64,000 nt of DNA from Pseudactinotalea suaedae. Its GTDB lineage: Bacteria > Actinomycetota > Actinomycetes > Actinomycetales > Beutenbergiaceae. Within the stretch, counting starts at the first letter, position 1. Each line of letters starts with the position of its first letter. Location of the stretch: positions 666,623 through 730,622 of the forward strand of contig NZ_WNXY01000001.1 of NCBI RefSeq assembly GCF_009733815.1, read 5' to 3'. The notes under the pieces were generated by a model that was not told the DNA's origin, ran no database searches, and saw only the letters and a program-made list of their open reading frames with translations. Of this stretch, positions 35,736 through 44,808 are shown in pieces. A program made the translations under genes and the position numbers.

Positions 35736-36557
35736 ATGCCCACCCTGCCTCGCGACGGCATCGAGATCTCCTACACCGATCACGGCGGTTCCGGACGCCC
35801 GGTCGTGCTGGTGCACGGCTGGCCGCTGTCCGGCGAGTCGTGGTCCGACACCGTCCCGGCTCTGCTCGACGCCGGATATCGCGTGATCACCTACGACCGG
35901 CGTGGCTTCGGTGCCTCGGGCAGCACCGGCGCGAACGGCTACGACTACGACCTGCTCACCGCCGACCTGGCTGCGCTCCTCGACGCGCTCGACCTGGACG
36001 ACGTCACCCTCGTCGGGTTCTCCATGGGTGGCGGCGAGGTGGCTCGGTACGTGGGCAACCACGGCGAGAGCCGCCTGCACAGCGTCGCCTTCCTCAGCGC
36101 GGTCCCGCCGTGGCTGCTGCTCAGCGACGAGAACCCCGAGGGCGGTCTCGACATGGCGACCGCCCGCGGCATGCAGGAGGCCATGCGCTCCGATCGTGAG
36201 GGCTTTCTCGACGAGTTCCTCACCACCTTCTTCAGCGTCGACGGCGAGCTCGTGGTCTCCGAGGAGCGTCGTCAGCAGGCGCTGAGGCTGGCCGCCCAGG
36301 CCGACCTGGACGCCGCCGTCGCCTGCATCGTGCTGTGGACCAGCCGGTTCAGCGACGACGTCGCGCGCATCACCGTGCCCACACTCGTGATGCACGGCGA
36401 CAGCGACGCGATCGTGCCGTTCGAGGTGTCGGGCAAGCGCGTCCACGATGTCGTCGCGGGAAGCGACCTCGTCCTGATAGAGGGCGCTCCGCACGGCATC
36501 ACCGTGAGTCACGCCGAGATCGTCAACGCCGCCCTGCTCGAGTTCCTCGCCCGCTGA
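35736..36557 (+). CDS. Alpha/beta hydrolase (non-haem haloperoxidase-like)
   Basis: A 273-aa alpha/beta hydrolase of the cofactor-free chloroperoxidase/esterase group. The oxyanion region is LVHGWPLSGESW; the nucleophile elbow is GFSMGGGEV; the acid is in MHGDSDAIVP; and the catalytic His is in GAPHGITV. Hydrolysis of an ester or peracid chemistry is expected, substrate unknown. ATG 35736 is preceded by GGAAAGGA at a good distance. It follows the reductase by 76 bp and may be co-transcribed. Confidence 0.88.
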   Translation: MPTLPRDGIEISYTDHGGSGRPVVLVHGWPLSGESWSDTVPALLDAGYRVITYDRRGFGASGSTGANGYDYDLLTADLAALLDALDLDDVTLVGFSMGGGEVARYVGNHGESRLHSVAFLSAVPPWLLLSDENPEGGLDMATARGMQEAMRSDREGFLDEFLTTFFSVDGELVVSEERRQQALRLAAQADLDAAVACIVLWTSRFSDDVARITVPTLVMHGDSDAIVPFEVSGKRVHDVVAGSDLVLIEGAPHGITVSHAEIVNAALLEFLAR

Positions 36558-36575
36558 CACGCGGGCGCCGGTCGG

Positions 36576-37196
36576 CTACTCGAACCGGCTGGGGTCCCCC
36601 GCGCCGACGCGCACCACCTCGGCCGCGCCGTTGGAGAAGTCGACCACGGTGGTCGGGACGTCGCCGCACTCGCCGGAGTCGATCACGCCGTCCACGAGAT
36701 GGTCGAGCCGCTCCTTGATCTGCCAGCCGTCGGTCAGCGGTTCCTCCTCGCCCGGCAGCAGCAACGTGCTGGAGAGGATGGGCTCGCCCACCTGCGCGAG
36801 CAGCGCGTGGACCACCGGGTGGTCGGGTATCCGCACACCCACGGTCTTCTTCTTGGGGTGCAGCAGCCGCCGCGGCACCTCCTTGGTGGCCGGGAGGATG
36901 AAGGTGTAGCAGCCCGGTGTCGCCGCGCGGATGCTGCGGAACGTGGTGTTGTCGACGTGCACGAACTGCCCGAGCTGGGCGAAGTCGGCGCACACCAGCG
37001 TGAAGTGGTGCCGGTCGTCCAGGCCCCGCAGCGCAAGGATCCGGTCCCGGCCGTCACGGTTGTCGAGCGAGGACCCCAGCGCGTAGCAGGAGTCCGTCGG
37101 GTAGGCCAGCAGCCCGCCGCCGCGCAAGATGTCCACGGCCTGGCTGATCGCCCGCGGCTGCGGGTCGACCGGGTGGACGTCGAAGTACCGAGCCAT
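36576..37196 (-). CDS. YrdC/Sua5-domain protein (YciO type)
   Basis: A 206-aa YrdC-domain protein. The family N-terminal GGGLLAYPTDSCYALG and KKKTVGVRIPDHPVVHALL are present. YrdC proteins form threonylcarbamoyl-AMP for tRNA t6A; the YciO branch is weaker and its role in tRNA modification is uncertain. This sequence (HPKKKTVGVRIP) looks like YciO rather than Sua5. It lies 12 bases after the MerR gene and may be read with it. Confidence 0.83.
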   Translation of the reverse strand: MARYFDVHPVDPQPRAISQAVDILRGGGLLAYPTDSCYALGSSLDNRDGRDRILALRGLDDRHHFTLVCADFAQLGQFVHVDNTTFRSIRAATPGCYTFILPATKEVPRRLLHPKKKTVGVRIPDHPVVHALLAQVGEPILSSTLLLPGEEEPLTDGWQIKERLDHLVDGVIDSGECGDVPTTVVDFSNGAAEVVRVGAGDPSRFE

Positions 37197-37208
37197 CGGC
37201 TGAGGGCG

Positions 37209-37802
<594 letters not shown>

Positions 37803-37907
37803 GCGTTCCTACTCTCTTCGGCAGACGAAACCCTGATAGCCACTGTACGCCTGCGCGCACGATCACTCCGTGGTGACCAGCCGGTGGATTCCGCCCGGCT
37901 GAGCCCC

Positions 37908-37936
37908 ACGGTAGAGCCAGCGGGTGCCCGGGTCAA
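37908..37936 (-). promoter_or_regulatory. Housekeeping promoter of the downstream MerR gene
   Basis: On the minus strand TTGACC (37931-37936) and TACCGT (37908-37913) are 17 bases apart, close to the sigma-A consensus. The leader to GTG 37802 would be about 100 bases. Confidence 0.5.
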
Positions 37937-37990
37937 CGACGCTGGCACCCACCGCGTTTCGGCGTGTCGCGAGGGTGTGTCTCAGTCTCG

Positions 37991-38006
37991 ACCTCAGGTT
38001 GAGGGT
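37991..38006 (-). promoter_or_regulatory. MerR-type inverted-repeat site 1
   Basis: Reads ACCCTCAACCTGAGGT on the coding strand, a near-palindrome with half-sites CCTCA and TGAGG. It lies just after the bifunctional nuclease gene and upstream of the MerR promoter. The same decamer recurs at 39939-39955. Confidence 0.4.
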
Positions 38007-38024
38007 TGGTGCGTGGATCGCCGC

Positions 38025-38573
38025 TCAGCGCGCGTCCGGGTCCTCGAAGTCGCTGGCGTCGATCTGGTCGAGAAACTCGCGGAACTCCGCCACGGCATCT
38101 TCCTCACGGCCGCTGCCGACGCCGGAGATCTCGATGTGCAGAGCCCCCTCGTCCTCGACGTCCTCGTCGTCGTCGTACGCGAGCACGATGGCTGCCTGGG
38201 CTAGCACCTCCTCCGAGCAGTACACGTCCACCCGGGCGCGCAGCGCCAGCGAGATCGCGTCGGAGGCCCGGGCATCGACGTGCTTGCCGTTCGAGAGCAC
38301 CAGCTCGGCGATGAAGGTTCCTTCGCGCAGCTCGGTGATCCGGACCGACTCCAGCGCCACCCCGGCTGCGTGGAGCGCCGTCAGCAGCAGATCGTGCGGG
38401 CCCGGCCGCGGCGAGGTGACGCCCGCCTGGGCGGTCGCGATCGCGACCCCCTCGTGGGGGCCGATCACGATCGGCAGCGACAGCTCGCCGTCGGACTCCG
38501 ACAGCACGACGAGCACGTCGTGCTCGGGGTCCGCCACCCGCACCCTGACTCCGAGGACGCCCATCTTGCGCAC
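38025..38573 (-). CDS. Bifunctional nuclease family protein (DUF151)
   Basis: A 182-aa protein of the BFN/DUF151 family (Rv1829 equivalent). Conserved parts: LPIVIGPHEGVAIA, PGPHDLLLTAL and VDARASDAISLALR, followed by an acidic C-terminal tail. Plant relatives have RNase and DNase activity, but the bacterial role is unproven. It sits between the two MerR genes, as in mycobacteria, 98 bp downstream of the FtsR-like gene. Confidence 0.92.
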   Translation of the reverse strand: MRKMGVLGVRVRVADPEHDVLVVLSESDGELSLPIVIGPHEGVAIATAQAGVTSPRPGPHDLLLTALHAAGVALESVRITELREGTFIAELVLSNGKHVDARASDAISLALRARVDVYCSEEVLAQAAIVLAYDDDEDVEDEGALHIEISGVGSGREEDAVAEFREFLDQIDASDFEDPDAR

Positions 38574-38671
38574 GCCCTAACGCTACGCCGCAGCCGCGGG
38601 AGTCATGTACCGAAACGTTCCACGATGTGCGGGCGTTGCGCGATCGTGACCAGCCCGTCGGGCGTACCGGT

Positions 38672-39421
38672 TCAGACGATGCGGTCGACGCCGGCGCGCA
38701 GCAGCGCCGAGTGCAACCGGGCGAAGGAGTCCGCCACGTCGGTCGCGAGCGTGTGCGCCTTGGCGCGCGAGCCGGCCGATCCGGGCCCGCTGCGGTGCGA
38801 GCGCACCGGCGCGACGATCGCCTCCAGCAGGTCGATCTGCCGGTCGGCAGCCGAGCGCAGCGCCCGCAGGTGCCGTGCCTGCACGCCGTGCTCCGCCAGC
38901 TCCACGACGGCGCGGACCACCTCGACCGATCCCGCCGGGTACTTGCCGCCGGCATCCGTGGTGATGAGGCCGACCTCGGTCAGCTCGGTGATCATCGCCT
39001 CGTCGGCGCCGGCGGCCTCAGCCAGCCGGGCGACCGTCAACCGGCTGCGGGTGACGGCGCTCGCGAGCTCGCCGTCCTCGGTGACCACCCGCGCACCGGG
39101 TGCGGGCACCCCCGCGGACCCGTTGTCGAGCTCGTCCAGCCGCTCGCGGATCTTGGCCCAGGGCAGATAGGAGTCACGCTGCGCAGCCAGGGCGAAGCGG
39201 AGCCGCTCGATGTCGGCCTGGCTGTAGGTGCGATACCCGGAGGGCGTGCGGTGCGGGCGGACGATGTCCTGGTCCTCGAGGAACCGGATCTTCGAGATCG
39301 TGACCGCAGGGAACTCCTGGTGCAGCACGCTCAGCGCCGAGCCGATGCTCATGGTCGGGGTCCGCGACACTCCGAACGGCCAGCGCTCCTCCTCTTCCGA
39401 GTGGGCGTCGGCGACGGTCAC
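38672..39421 (-). CDS. ftsR: FtsR-like MerR-family regulator (Rv1828 equivalent)
   Basis: A 249-aa MerR-type regulator. The N-terminal HTH has TISKIRFLEDQDIVRPHRTPSGYRTYSQADIERL, an unusually clear MerR wing; a long helical effector domain follows. The corynebacterial homologue FtsR activates ftsZ, and the mycobacterial one is Rv1828. The GTG start overlaps the FHA gene stop (GTGA), which couples the two. The gene order FHA-MerR-BFN-MerR is conserved. Confidence 0.88.
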   Translation of the reverse strand: MTVADAHSEEEERWPFGVSRTPTMSIGSALSVLHQEFPAVTISKIRFLEDQDIVRPHRTPSGYRTYSQADIERLRFALAAQRDSYLPWAKIRERLDELDNGSAGVPAPGARVVTEDGELASAVTRSRLTVARLAEAAGADEAMITELTEVGLITTDAGGKYPAGSVEVVRAVVELAEHGVQARHLRALRSAADRQIDLLEAIVAPVRSHRSGPGSAGSRAKAHTLATDVADSFARLHSALLRAGVDRIV

Positions 39422-39888
39422 GACGCGGGCTCTGCCGGCGGGGCCGCCGCGCTCCGGTTGGGGCTGGGGTGGAACGTCAGGCGGTACTTGCCGATCTGCA
39501 CCTCGTCTCCGGCGACGAGCGAGGCGGCGTCGATGCGCTCCCGGTTGACGTAGGTGCCGTTGAGGCTGCCGACGTCGCGAACCGTGAACTCACCGGCCTC
39601 GAACAAGAACTCGGCGTGCCGGCGCGAGACCGTGACGTCGTCGAGGAAGATGTCGGCCTTGATGTCGCGGCCGGCGGTGACACGCTCGGCGTCCAGCAGG
39701 AACCGGGCGCCGGCGTTGGGGCCGTGCTGCACGATCAGCAGCGCCGACGAGGGCGGCAGCGCCTCGATGGCGGCGCGATCGCTGGCGTCGGTGCCGGTGC
39801 GCGCGGGCTCCGGCTCTCCCGGGACGATGCGATCGAAGCTCGCCGTCGTGTGTCCTTGCGAGAAGGCGTCGGGATCTTCGGGGGTCAT
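39418..39888 (-). CDS. garA: FHA-domain protein, GarA/OdhI type
   Basis: A 156-aa protein with an N-terminal phosphorylation segment (GHTTASFDRI, Thr14 and Thr15) and a C-terminal FHA domain (ALLIVQHGPNAGARFLL, AGRDIKADIFLDD, VSRRHAEF, SLNGTYVN). In relatives, PknB or PknG phosphorylates one of the two Thr, after which the FHA domain folds back and control of 2-oxoglutarate dehydrogenase and glutamate metabolism is lost. The TT pair is kept, though the usual ETTS context is not. It normally follows gcvH, which is missing here. Confidence 0.87.
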   Translation of the reverse strand: MTPEDPDAFSQGHTTASFDRIVPGEPEPARTGTDASDRAAIEALPPSSALLIVQHGPNAGARFLLDAERVTAGRDIKADIFLDDVTVSRRHAEFLFEAGEFTVRDVGSLNGTYVNRERIDAASLVAGDEVQIGKYRLTFHPSPNRSAAAPPAEPAS

Positions 39889-39938
39889 CGGGTCAGCCTT
39901 CGTGTGTGTGCGGGGCGGGCTGGGTTGACGTGAACCTT

Positions 39939-39955
39939 ACCCTCCGGTTGAGGGT
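39939..39955 (-). promoter_or_regulatory. MerR-type inverted-repeat site 2
   Basis: Reads ACCCTCAACCGGAGGGT on the coding strand: ACCCTC and GAGGGT pair around AACCG. It shares the first ten bases with the site at 37991 and lies 50 bases before the garA-like gene. It could be a MerR operator or a transcript hairpin. Confidence 0.4.
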
Positions 39956-39964
39956 GAGAGGGGC

Positions 39965-40672
39965 TCAGTCGTCGGAGCTGGGGGTCGCGTACTGGGGTTC
40001 TTCCACCGTGCGGATCGCCGTGACCTGGACCAGGGGACGCTTGGTCACCTCGACGGTGGCTCCGCGGCTGGTGAGGGTGTCGATCGCCCCGTTGGGGATG
40101 TCGAGCGCGACGGCGATCTTGTCGGCGTCGCCGATGATGCGCCACTCGTGCTCGGCGCCGATCTCGATCCCGTCGGCCACCAACCCGTCGTCGGTCTCGC
40201 TGAAGTAGCTCGACGCCACGATGCGCACGGTCGAGAGCTCGACCGCCTCGGCCCCGGCGTTGCGCAGCTCTTCGAGCATGTGGACCATGTCCTGCGCGCT
40301 CACGTCCGCGGTGTTGGCGACCTGCACGACCACGCCGGGTCCTTCGACGGGGACGGTCCCGGCCAGGATCTGCTGCACCTCGAGGTAGTCCTCGGCGGAG
40401 CGGCTGGCGTCGGCGCCGCTGAGCAGCGCGGAGCGGTCCTCCCGCAGCTCGTCGGCCTCCTGCACCAGCGTCTCGTTGCGCTGGGTGATCTCGGCCATCA
40501 GGCGGACGAGGTCGTCCTGCCGCATGCCCGCCAGCTCGTCGCCCTGCGTCTGTCGCACCTGCGTGACGATCGCGAAGCCCAGCAGCAGGCACAGGCCGGC
40601 GACCAGCAGCTGGCTGCGCACGCCGCGGCCTCGGCGCTCGTGGGCCGGGGGCTCCGGCTGGTTCTCGGTCAT
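39965..40672 (-). CDS. DUF881 family protein (Rv1825-like)
   Basis: A 235-aa envelope protein. One N-terminal transmembrane helix (about residues 22-38, LLVAGLCLLLGFAIVTQV) precedes a coiled-coil stretch (residues 45-90) and the DUF881 domain with VEGPGVVVQVAN and MVHMLEELRNAGAEAVELS. DUF881 proteins resemble FtsL/DivIC-like or YlxW-type factors; their role is unknown but they travel with pgsA and the small basic protein. It starts inside the small basic protein gene (ATGA overlap). Confidence 0.88.
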   Translation of the reverse strand: MTENQPEPPAHERRGRGVRSQLLVAGLCLLLGFAIVTQVRQTQGDELAGMRQDDLVRLMAEITQRNETLVQEADELREDRSALLSGADASRSAEDYLEVQQILAGTVPVEGPGVVVQVANTADVSAQDMVHMLEELRNAGAEAVELSTVRIVASSYFSETDDGLVADGIEIGAEHEWRIIGDADKIAVALDIPNGAIDTLTSRGATVEVTKRPLVQVTAIRTVEEPQYATPSSDD

Positions 40673-41001
40673 GCCTTGAGCACGTGTCGTCGGATCGAGG
40701 CGGCGTTGGAGAAGATGCGGATCCCCAGCACGACGACGACGGCGGTGCTCAGCTGGGCGCCCACGCCGAGCTGGTCGCCGAGGAACACGATGAAGGCCGC
40801 CACCAGCACGTTGAACAGGAACGACGTCACGAACACCCGGTCGTCGAACTTCTTCTCCAGCCGCGCGCGCACCGCGCCGAACAGCGCATCGAGGGCAGCG
40901 ACCACGGCGATCGGCAGGTATGGCTGCAGCTCCGCCGGGACGCTGGGCTGCAGCACGAGGCCGAGGACCACCCCGATCACGAGCCCGATCACTGCGATCA
41001 C
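40669..41001 (-). CDS. Small basic family protein (DUF1290)
   Basis: A 110-aa membrane protein with three or so hydrophobic segments; typical opening MIAVIGLVIGVVLGLVLQPSVP and the segment ALDALFGAVRARLEKKFDDRVF. It is the Sbp/YlxW-neighbour family conserved between two DUF881 genes in Gram-positive bacteria. Function not established. It is coupled to the following DUF881 gene. Confidence 0.92.
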   Translation of the reverse strand: MIAVIGLVIGVVLGLVLQPSVPAELQPYLPIAVVAALDALFGAVRARLEKKFDDRVFVTSFLFNVLVAAFIVFLGDQLGVGAQLSTAVVVVLGIRIFSNAASIRRHVLKA

Positions 41002-41050
41002 TGTGCGCCTCCTCCCCTGCTCAGATCCTCGTCAGTCTCGCACGCGTCGC

Positions 41051-41920
41051 TCAGCCCTGCTCGCCGGGTACCGCCACGCTGAGCCGCGAGGCGCTGCCGG
41101 CGGGGAGCTCGAGATCGTCGGCGACGACCAGCTGGCTCGTGATGCCGTAGCCCGAGCTGATGGTGCTGAGGTGGGCCGCACCGGTGGTGCGCGCGAACGC
41201 GGTCCGCATCGCGGCGGGATCCCCGATCGCCTCGATCGTGTACGGCGAGACCAGCGGCTGCAGGTCCACCAGCACGGCGGAGCCTGCGGTCCGGATCGCG
41301 GTCGAGCCGGTCAACCGGATGCCGTTGATCGCCACGGACTCGGCGCCGCTGGCCCACACCGCGTTCACCACCACCTGCAGGTCGAAGTCCTGCACCCGTT
41401 CGTCCTCGCTGCCCGGCTCCCCTGCCTGGGCACGCGCCGAGTCCGCCATCGTGATGACGATCCCCGGTCCGGAGACCGGCGTCGTACCGGCCCAGATCCC
41501 CAGCAGCTCGGCCTCGTCGTTCGCACCCGCAGCGGTCTCACCGAACGCCTGCTCCTGGAGCTCCTGGATCTCCGTGCGCAGCGCCGTGTTCTGCTCCACG
41601 AGCTCGGCGGTGATCTCCGACCGCTCGCGGATCTGGGCGATGAGGACCTGGCGGGCGCTGACCTCCGGCCCGGGCCGCCGGAGCTCGCGTGCCGCCCAGA
41701 CGCCGCCCAGACCGATCCCGACGGCGAGCAGCAGGACCAGCGCGGCACGGGCCAGGTGGCGCCCACGGCTGATCGGGGCGTGCCCCGCCGCTCGCCGAGC
41801 CGCGGCGTCGTCGTACCCGGGGTCGAGCGGACGTTCCATCACCTCGCGCAGCAGCGTCATCGACGCATCGGGCCGGGGTGGGGGAACCGGCACGGTGGGC
41901 CGGGACGCCGGGTCGGTCAC
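41051..41920 (-). CDS. DUF881 family protein (Rv1823-like)
   Basis: A 289-aa membrane-anchored DUF881 protein. A Pro-rich cytoplasmic N-terminus of about 60 residues precedes one transmembrane helix (ALVLLLAVGIGLGGVWAA), a coiled coil (RSEITAELVEQNTALRTEIQE) and the DUF881 core with VSGPGIVITMAD and VVNAVWASGAESVAINGIR. The start GTG 41920 overlaps the pgsA stop (GTGA); the longer open frame is the shadow of pgsA. Confidence 0.87.
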   Translation of the reverse strand: MTDPASRPTVPVPPPRPDASMTLLREVMERPLDPGYDDAAARRAAGHAPISRGRHLARAALVLLLAVGIGLGGVWAARELRRPGPEVSARQVLIAQIRERSEITAELVEQNTALRTEIQELQEQAFGETAAGANDEAELLGIWAGTTPVSGPGIVITMADSARAQAGEPGSEDERVQDFDLQVVVNAVWASGAESVAINGIRLTGSTAIRTAGSAVLVDLQPLVSPYTIEAIGDPAAMRTAFARTTGAAHLSTISSGYGITSQLVVADDLELPAGSASRLSVAVPGEQG

Positions 41921-42546
41921 TGCCGTATCCCTGAGGCCACCGAGTCGCTGGCGATGACCTGGCGGAACTGGTCGACATAGAGCGCGGCGGCGCACCAGTA
42001 CAGGAAGATGCCCCACCAGGCCGCGGCCCAGCCGACCACCCACGCCACGTCACCGGGAACGCCGTCGAGCCGGGTCAGCAGCAGCAACGGGAACGCGTAC
42101 ATCAGGGCGACCGTGCCGGCCTTGCCGGCGAGGTGCACCGGGAACCCGGGATAGCCGCGGCGCATCATGAACGGCACCATGATGCCGACCACGGCGTCCC
42201 GCGCGAAGACCACCGCCACGAGCCACCACGGCACCAGGCCCCGCACCGCCATCCCGATCAACGTGACCGCGATGAACAGGCGGTCCGCCGAGGGGTCGAG
42301 GAACCGACCGAGCTTGGAGACCTGGTTGAACCGGCGGGCGATCACGCCGTCGACCCAGTCGCTCGCCGCGGAGGCGATCAGCACGATCACCGCCGCGACG
42401 TCGTGGCCACGGAGGATGAGCACCAGCACCACCGGCACCATGAGCAGCCGCACGAACGAGATCGCGTTGGGCACCGTCCAGACGCGGTCCGGCACGACCT
42501 CGGCCTCCTCGACCGGCTCGACCTCCCCGTGCTGCGCCTCACCCAC
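41917..42546 (-). CDS. pgsA: CDP-alcohol phosphatidyltransferase (PgsA-like)
   Basis: A 209-aa membrane enzyme with about five helices and the CDP-alcohol transferase signature: DWVDGVIARR then GRFLDPSADR, giving D-G-x2-A-R-x8-G-x3-D-x3-D. It condenses CDP-diacylglycerol with an alcohol, in this class usually glycerol-3-phosphate or phosphatidyl-linked alcohols. The gene corresponds to mycobacterial pgsA2 (Rv1822) and heads the block down to the MerR genes. The GTG at 42546 is preceded by TACGCT at six bases. Confidence 0.9.
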   Translation of the reverse strand: MGEAQHGEVEPVEEAEVVPDRVWTVPNAISFVRLLMVPVVLVLILRGHDVAAVIVLIASAASDWVDGVIARRFNQVSKLGRFLDPSADRLFIAVTLIGMAVRGLVPWWLVAVVFARDAVVGIMVPFMMRRGYPGFPVHLAGKAGTVALMYAFPLLLLTRLDGVPGDVAWVVGWAAAWWGIFLYWCAAALYVDQFRQVIASDSVASGIRQ

Positions 42547-42552
42547 GCCGCA

Positions 42553-42558
42553 AGCGTA
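42553..42558 (-). promoter_or_regulatory. -10 element of a leaderless promoter (pgsA)
   Basis: On the minus strand TACGCT ends six bases before GTG 42546, the same hexamer as before the helicase and the first aldo/keto reductase. Confidence 0.45.
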
Positions 42559-42650
42559 GGTGATCTGATCTGCCGCGCCCGCCGACCACGCGGTGCGAGG
42601 ATGTGCGGTGGCGGAACAGGCCAGAGGTCCTGGCCGGCGAGGGAGGTCGC

Positions 42651-43247
42651 GTGCTCGAGGTCCTGACCGGGTCCGGACTGGCGCTCTCCGCCGGCCTCAA
42701 CGCGTTCATCCCGATGGTCTCGATCGGCCTGCTGGCGCGCTACACCGACGTGGTGGACCTCCCGGCGCAGTGGGCCTGGCTGGAGAACCCGTGGGTGCTC
42801 GTCGTCCTCGGGGTGCTGCTCGTGCTCGATGTCGTGGCCGACAAGGTGCCGGCCGTGGATCACGTCAACGACGTGGTCCAGACCCTGGTCCGGCCCACGG
42901 CCGGCGGCATCGTCTGCGCCGCGGGCTCCAGCTCGGAGACACCCGCGCTGACGGACCCGGGCGAGTTCTTCACGAGCTCCGCCGTCGTGCCCTTCGTCAT
43001 CGGGCTCGTCCTGGCACTCTCGACGCACCTCGCCAAGGCGAGCGGTCGGGCTGTCGTCAACGTCTCGACCGCCGGCGTCGGCGCACCGGTGGTCTCGACG
43101 ATCGAGGACGTCTCAGCGCTCACGATGACGGCGCTGGCGATCCTCGTCCCGGTCCTGGTCATCGTGTTCCTGCTGATCCTGGTCGCCCTGCTGCTCTGGG
43201 TCCGACAACGGTTCGCTCGCCGACGGCGAGAACGCTCGATCGGCTGA
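42651..43247 (+). CDS. DUF4126 membrane protein
   Basis: A 198-aa integral membrane protein with about four helices. The N-terminal GSGLALSAGLNAFIPMVSIGLLARY is the DUF4126 hallmark, and VDHVNDVVQTLVRPTAGGI follows. Function unknown. GTG 42651 is chosen because GGGAGG lies five bases upstream; the longer frame to 42603 lacks a signal. It is divergent from pgsA. Confidence 0.85.
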   Translation: MLEVLTGSGLALSAGLNAFIPMVSIGLLARYTDVVDLPAQWAWLENPWVLVVLGVLLVLDVVADKVPAVDHVNDVVQTLVRPTAGGIVCAAGSSSETPALTDPGEFFTSSAVVPFVIGLVLALSTHLAKASGRAVVNVSTAGVGAPVVSTIEDVSALTMTALAILVPVLVIVFLLILVALLLWVRQRFARRRRERSIG

Positions 43248-43337
43248 CCCCGCCTGGTCCTGCCGCAGCCGCATGCGAGGAGGCCGGCGCGTGGACATCG
43301 CTATCGCCTGTGGGGCGTCGAGGTGCAGGATGCACCC

Positions 43338-44324
43338 ATGAGATTCGGACTCTTCGTACCGCAGGGCTGGCGCTTCGACCTGGTGGGCATCGACCCCGCC
43401 GAGCAGTGGACCAGGATGCTGGAGGTCGCCCAGCATGCCGACGACGGCGCCTGGGACTCCCTCTGGGTCTACGACCACTTCCACACCACACCCGAGCCGA
43501 GCGAGGAGGCCACGCACGAGGCGTGGACGCTGATGGCCGCGTTCGCCGCGACCACCTCGCGCATCAAGCTCGGCCAGATGTGCACGTGCATGAGCTACCG
43601 CAACCCCGCCTACCTGGCCAAGGTCGCCGCCACGGTGGACATCATCTCGGGCGGTCGCGCCCAGATGGGCATCGGCGGCGGGTGGTACGAGCACGAGTGG
43701 CGTGCCTACGGCTACGGCTTCCCCCGCGCGGGCGAGCGCCTGGCCCGGCTGGACGAGGGCGTGCAGATCATGCGGCAGGCCTGGACCGAGGGCGTCGCCA
43801 CGCTCGAGGGCAAGCACTACCAGGTCGACGGCGCGATCGTGCGGCCGCTCCCGCTGCAGGAGGGAGGCATCCCGTTGTGGATCGCCGGTGGCGGCGAGAA
43901 GGTCACGCTCCGGATCGCTGCGAAGTACGCCGACTACACGAACTTCGACGGCTCGCCGGAGGGCTTCGCGCACAAGAGCGAGGTGCTCCGCGGCCACTGC
44001 GAGGCGGTGGGCCGCCCGTTCGAGGCGATCACCCGCACCGCCGACTACAACATCGTCATCGGCGCCACCGAGGCCGAGGCCGCGGACCGGCTGGCGGCGC
44101 ACGAGGCCCGCGTCGCCTCGGTGCTCGGTGCCGAGAAGGCGGCGGAGATCGCGGCGGGGCTGCGCAGCAGCGTCGGCTACGGCACGCCCGAGCAGGTGGC
44201 TGAACGGCTCGCGCAGGTCAAGACCCTCGGGCTCGAGTACGCGATCACCTACTTCCCCGAGGCGGCGTTCGACCGCGGCGGGATCGAGCTGTTCGAGCGC
44301 GAGGTCCTTCCCGCGCTCGCGTGA
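43338..44324 (+). CDS. LLM-class F420-dependent oxidoreductase
   Basis: A 328-aa luciferase-like monooxygenase fold, of the F420-dependent TIGR-type subgroup common in actinobacteria. The N-terminus RFGLFVPQGWRFDL, the HxTxP-like region, QMCTCMSYRNPAYLAKVAAT and GIGGGWYEHEW are typical. It would transfer hydride from reduced F420 to an unknown substrate. CAGGAT six bases before ATG 43338 supports this start over the in-frame GTG at 43323. Confidence 0.87.
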   Translation: MRFGLFVPQGWRFDLVGIDPAEQWTRMLEVAQHADDGAWDSLWVYDHFHTTPEPSEEATHEAWTLMAAFAATTSRIKLGQMCTCMSYRNPAYLAKVAATVDIISGGRAQMGIGGGWYEHEWRAYGYGFPRAGERLARLDEGVQIMRQAWTEGVATLEGKHYQVDGAIVRPLPLQEGGIPLWIAGGGEKVTLRIAAKYADYTNFDGSPEGFAHKSEVLRGHCEAVGRPFEAITRTADYNIVIGATEAEAADRLAAHEARVASVLGAEKAAEIAAGLRSSVGYGTPEQVAERLAQVKTLGLEYAITYFPEAAFDRGGIELFEREVLPALA

Positions 44325-44349
44325 GGTGCAGGGTGACCGCGCGGGCCGC

Positions 44350-44808
44350 TCAGGTTCGCGCGGTCGCCAGCCGCCGCAGCAGCAGGTAGATCTCGCAGCC
44401 GAGGCAGAAACCGGTCAGGGCGTTGAGCGCTGCCGCTGCCAGTGCGAGCACACCGAACACGGTCAGCGCCCAGGTGGCGCCGAGCAGCGTCAGCCCCAGG
44501 CCGAGCCCGGTGATCACGAGACCGACGACCTGGGCGAACGTGGGCGGCTCGGGTGACTCGAGCTCGGCGGGCGGCGCCAGGCGGGGGCGCACCAGCGCGG
44601 CGAACAGCAGCCCCTGCCACGTGCCCTGGGGGCCGCGGATCGCCCCGAGCAGGAACGACGCGGCGACCACGGCGAGGACGATCGTGCCCGTACCGGGTCC
44701 GAGCAGGATCGCCACCACCAGCAGGACGGCGGTCAGGGCGGCACCGAAGCGTGGGCCGCGGGGATCGATGCCCCTGGCCGTGAGATCCGGCGCGTTCTCG
44801 ACGCTCAT
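44350..44808 (-). CDS. DUF4395 family membrane protein
   Basis: A 152-aa membrane protein with about four helices and a late GFCLGCEIY motif, a CxxC in the last helix region. DUF4395 genes often pair with thioredoxin-fold genes, as here, suggesting a redox or sulfur role. Its ATG at 44808 overlaps the thioredoxin-like gene stop (ATGA), so the two are co-translated. Confidence 0.85.
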   Translation of the reverse strand: MSVENAPDLTARGIDPRGPRFGAALTAVLLVVAILLGPGTGTIVLAVVAASFLLGAIRGPQGTWQGLLFAALVRPRLAPPAELESPEPPTFAQVVGLVITGLGLGLTLLGATWALTVFGVLALAAAALNALTGFCLGCEIYLLLRRLATART

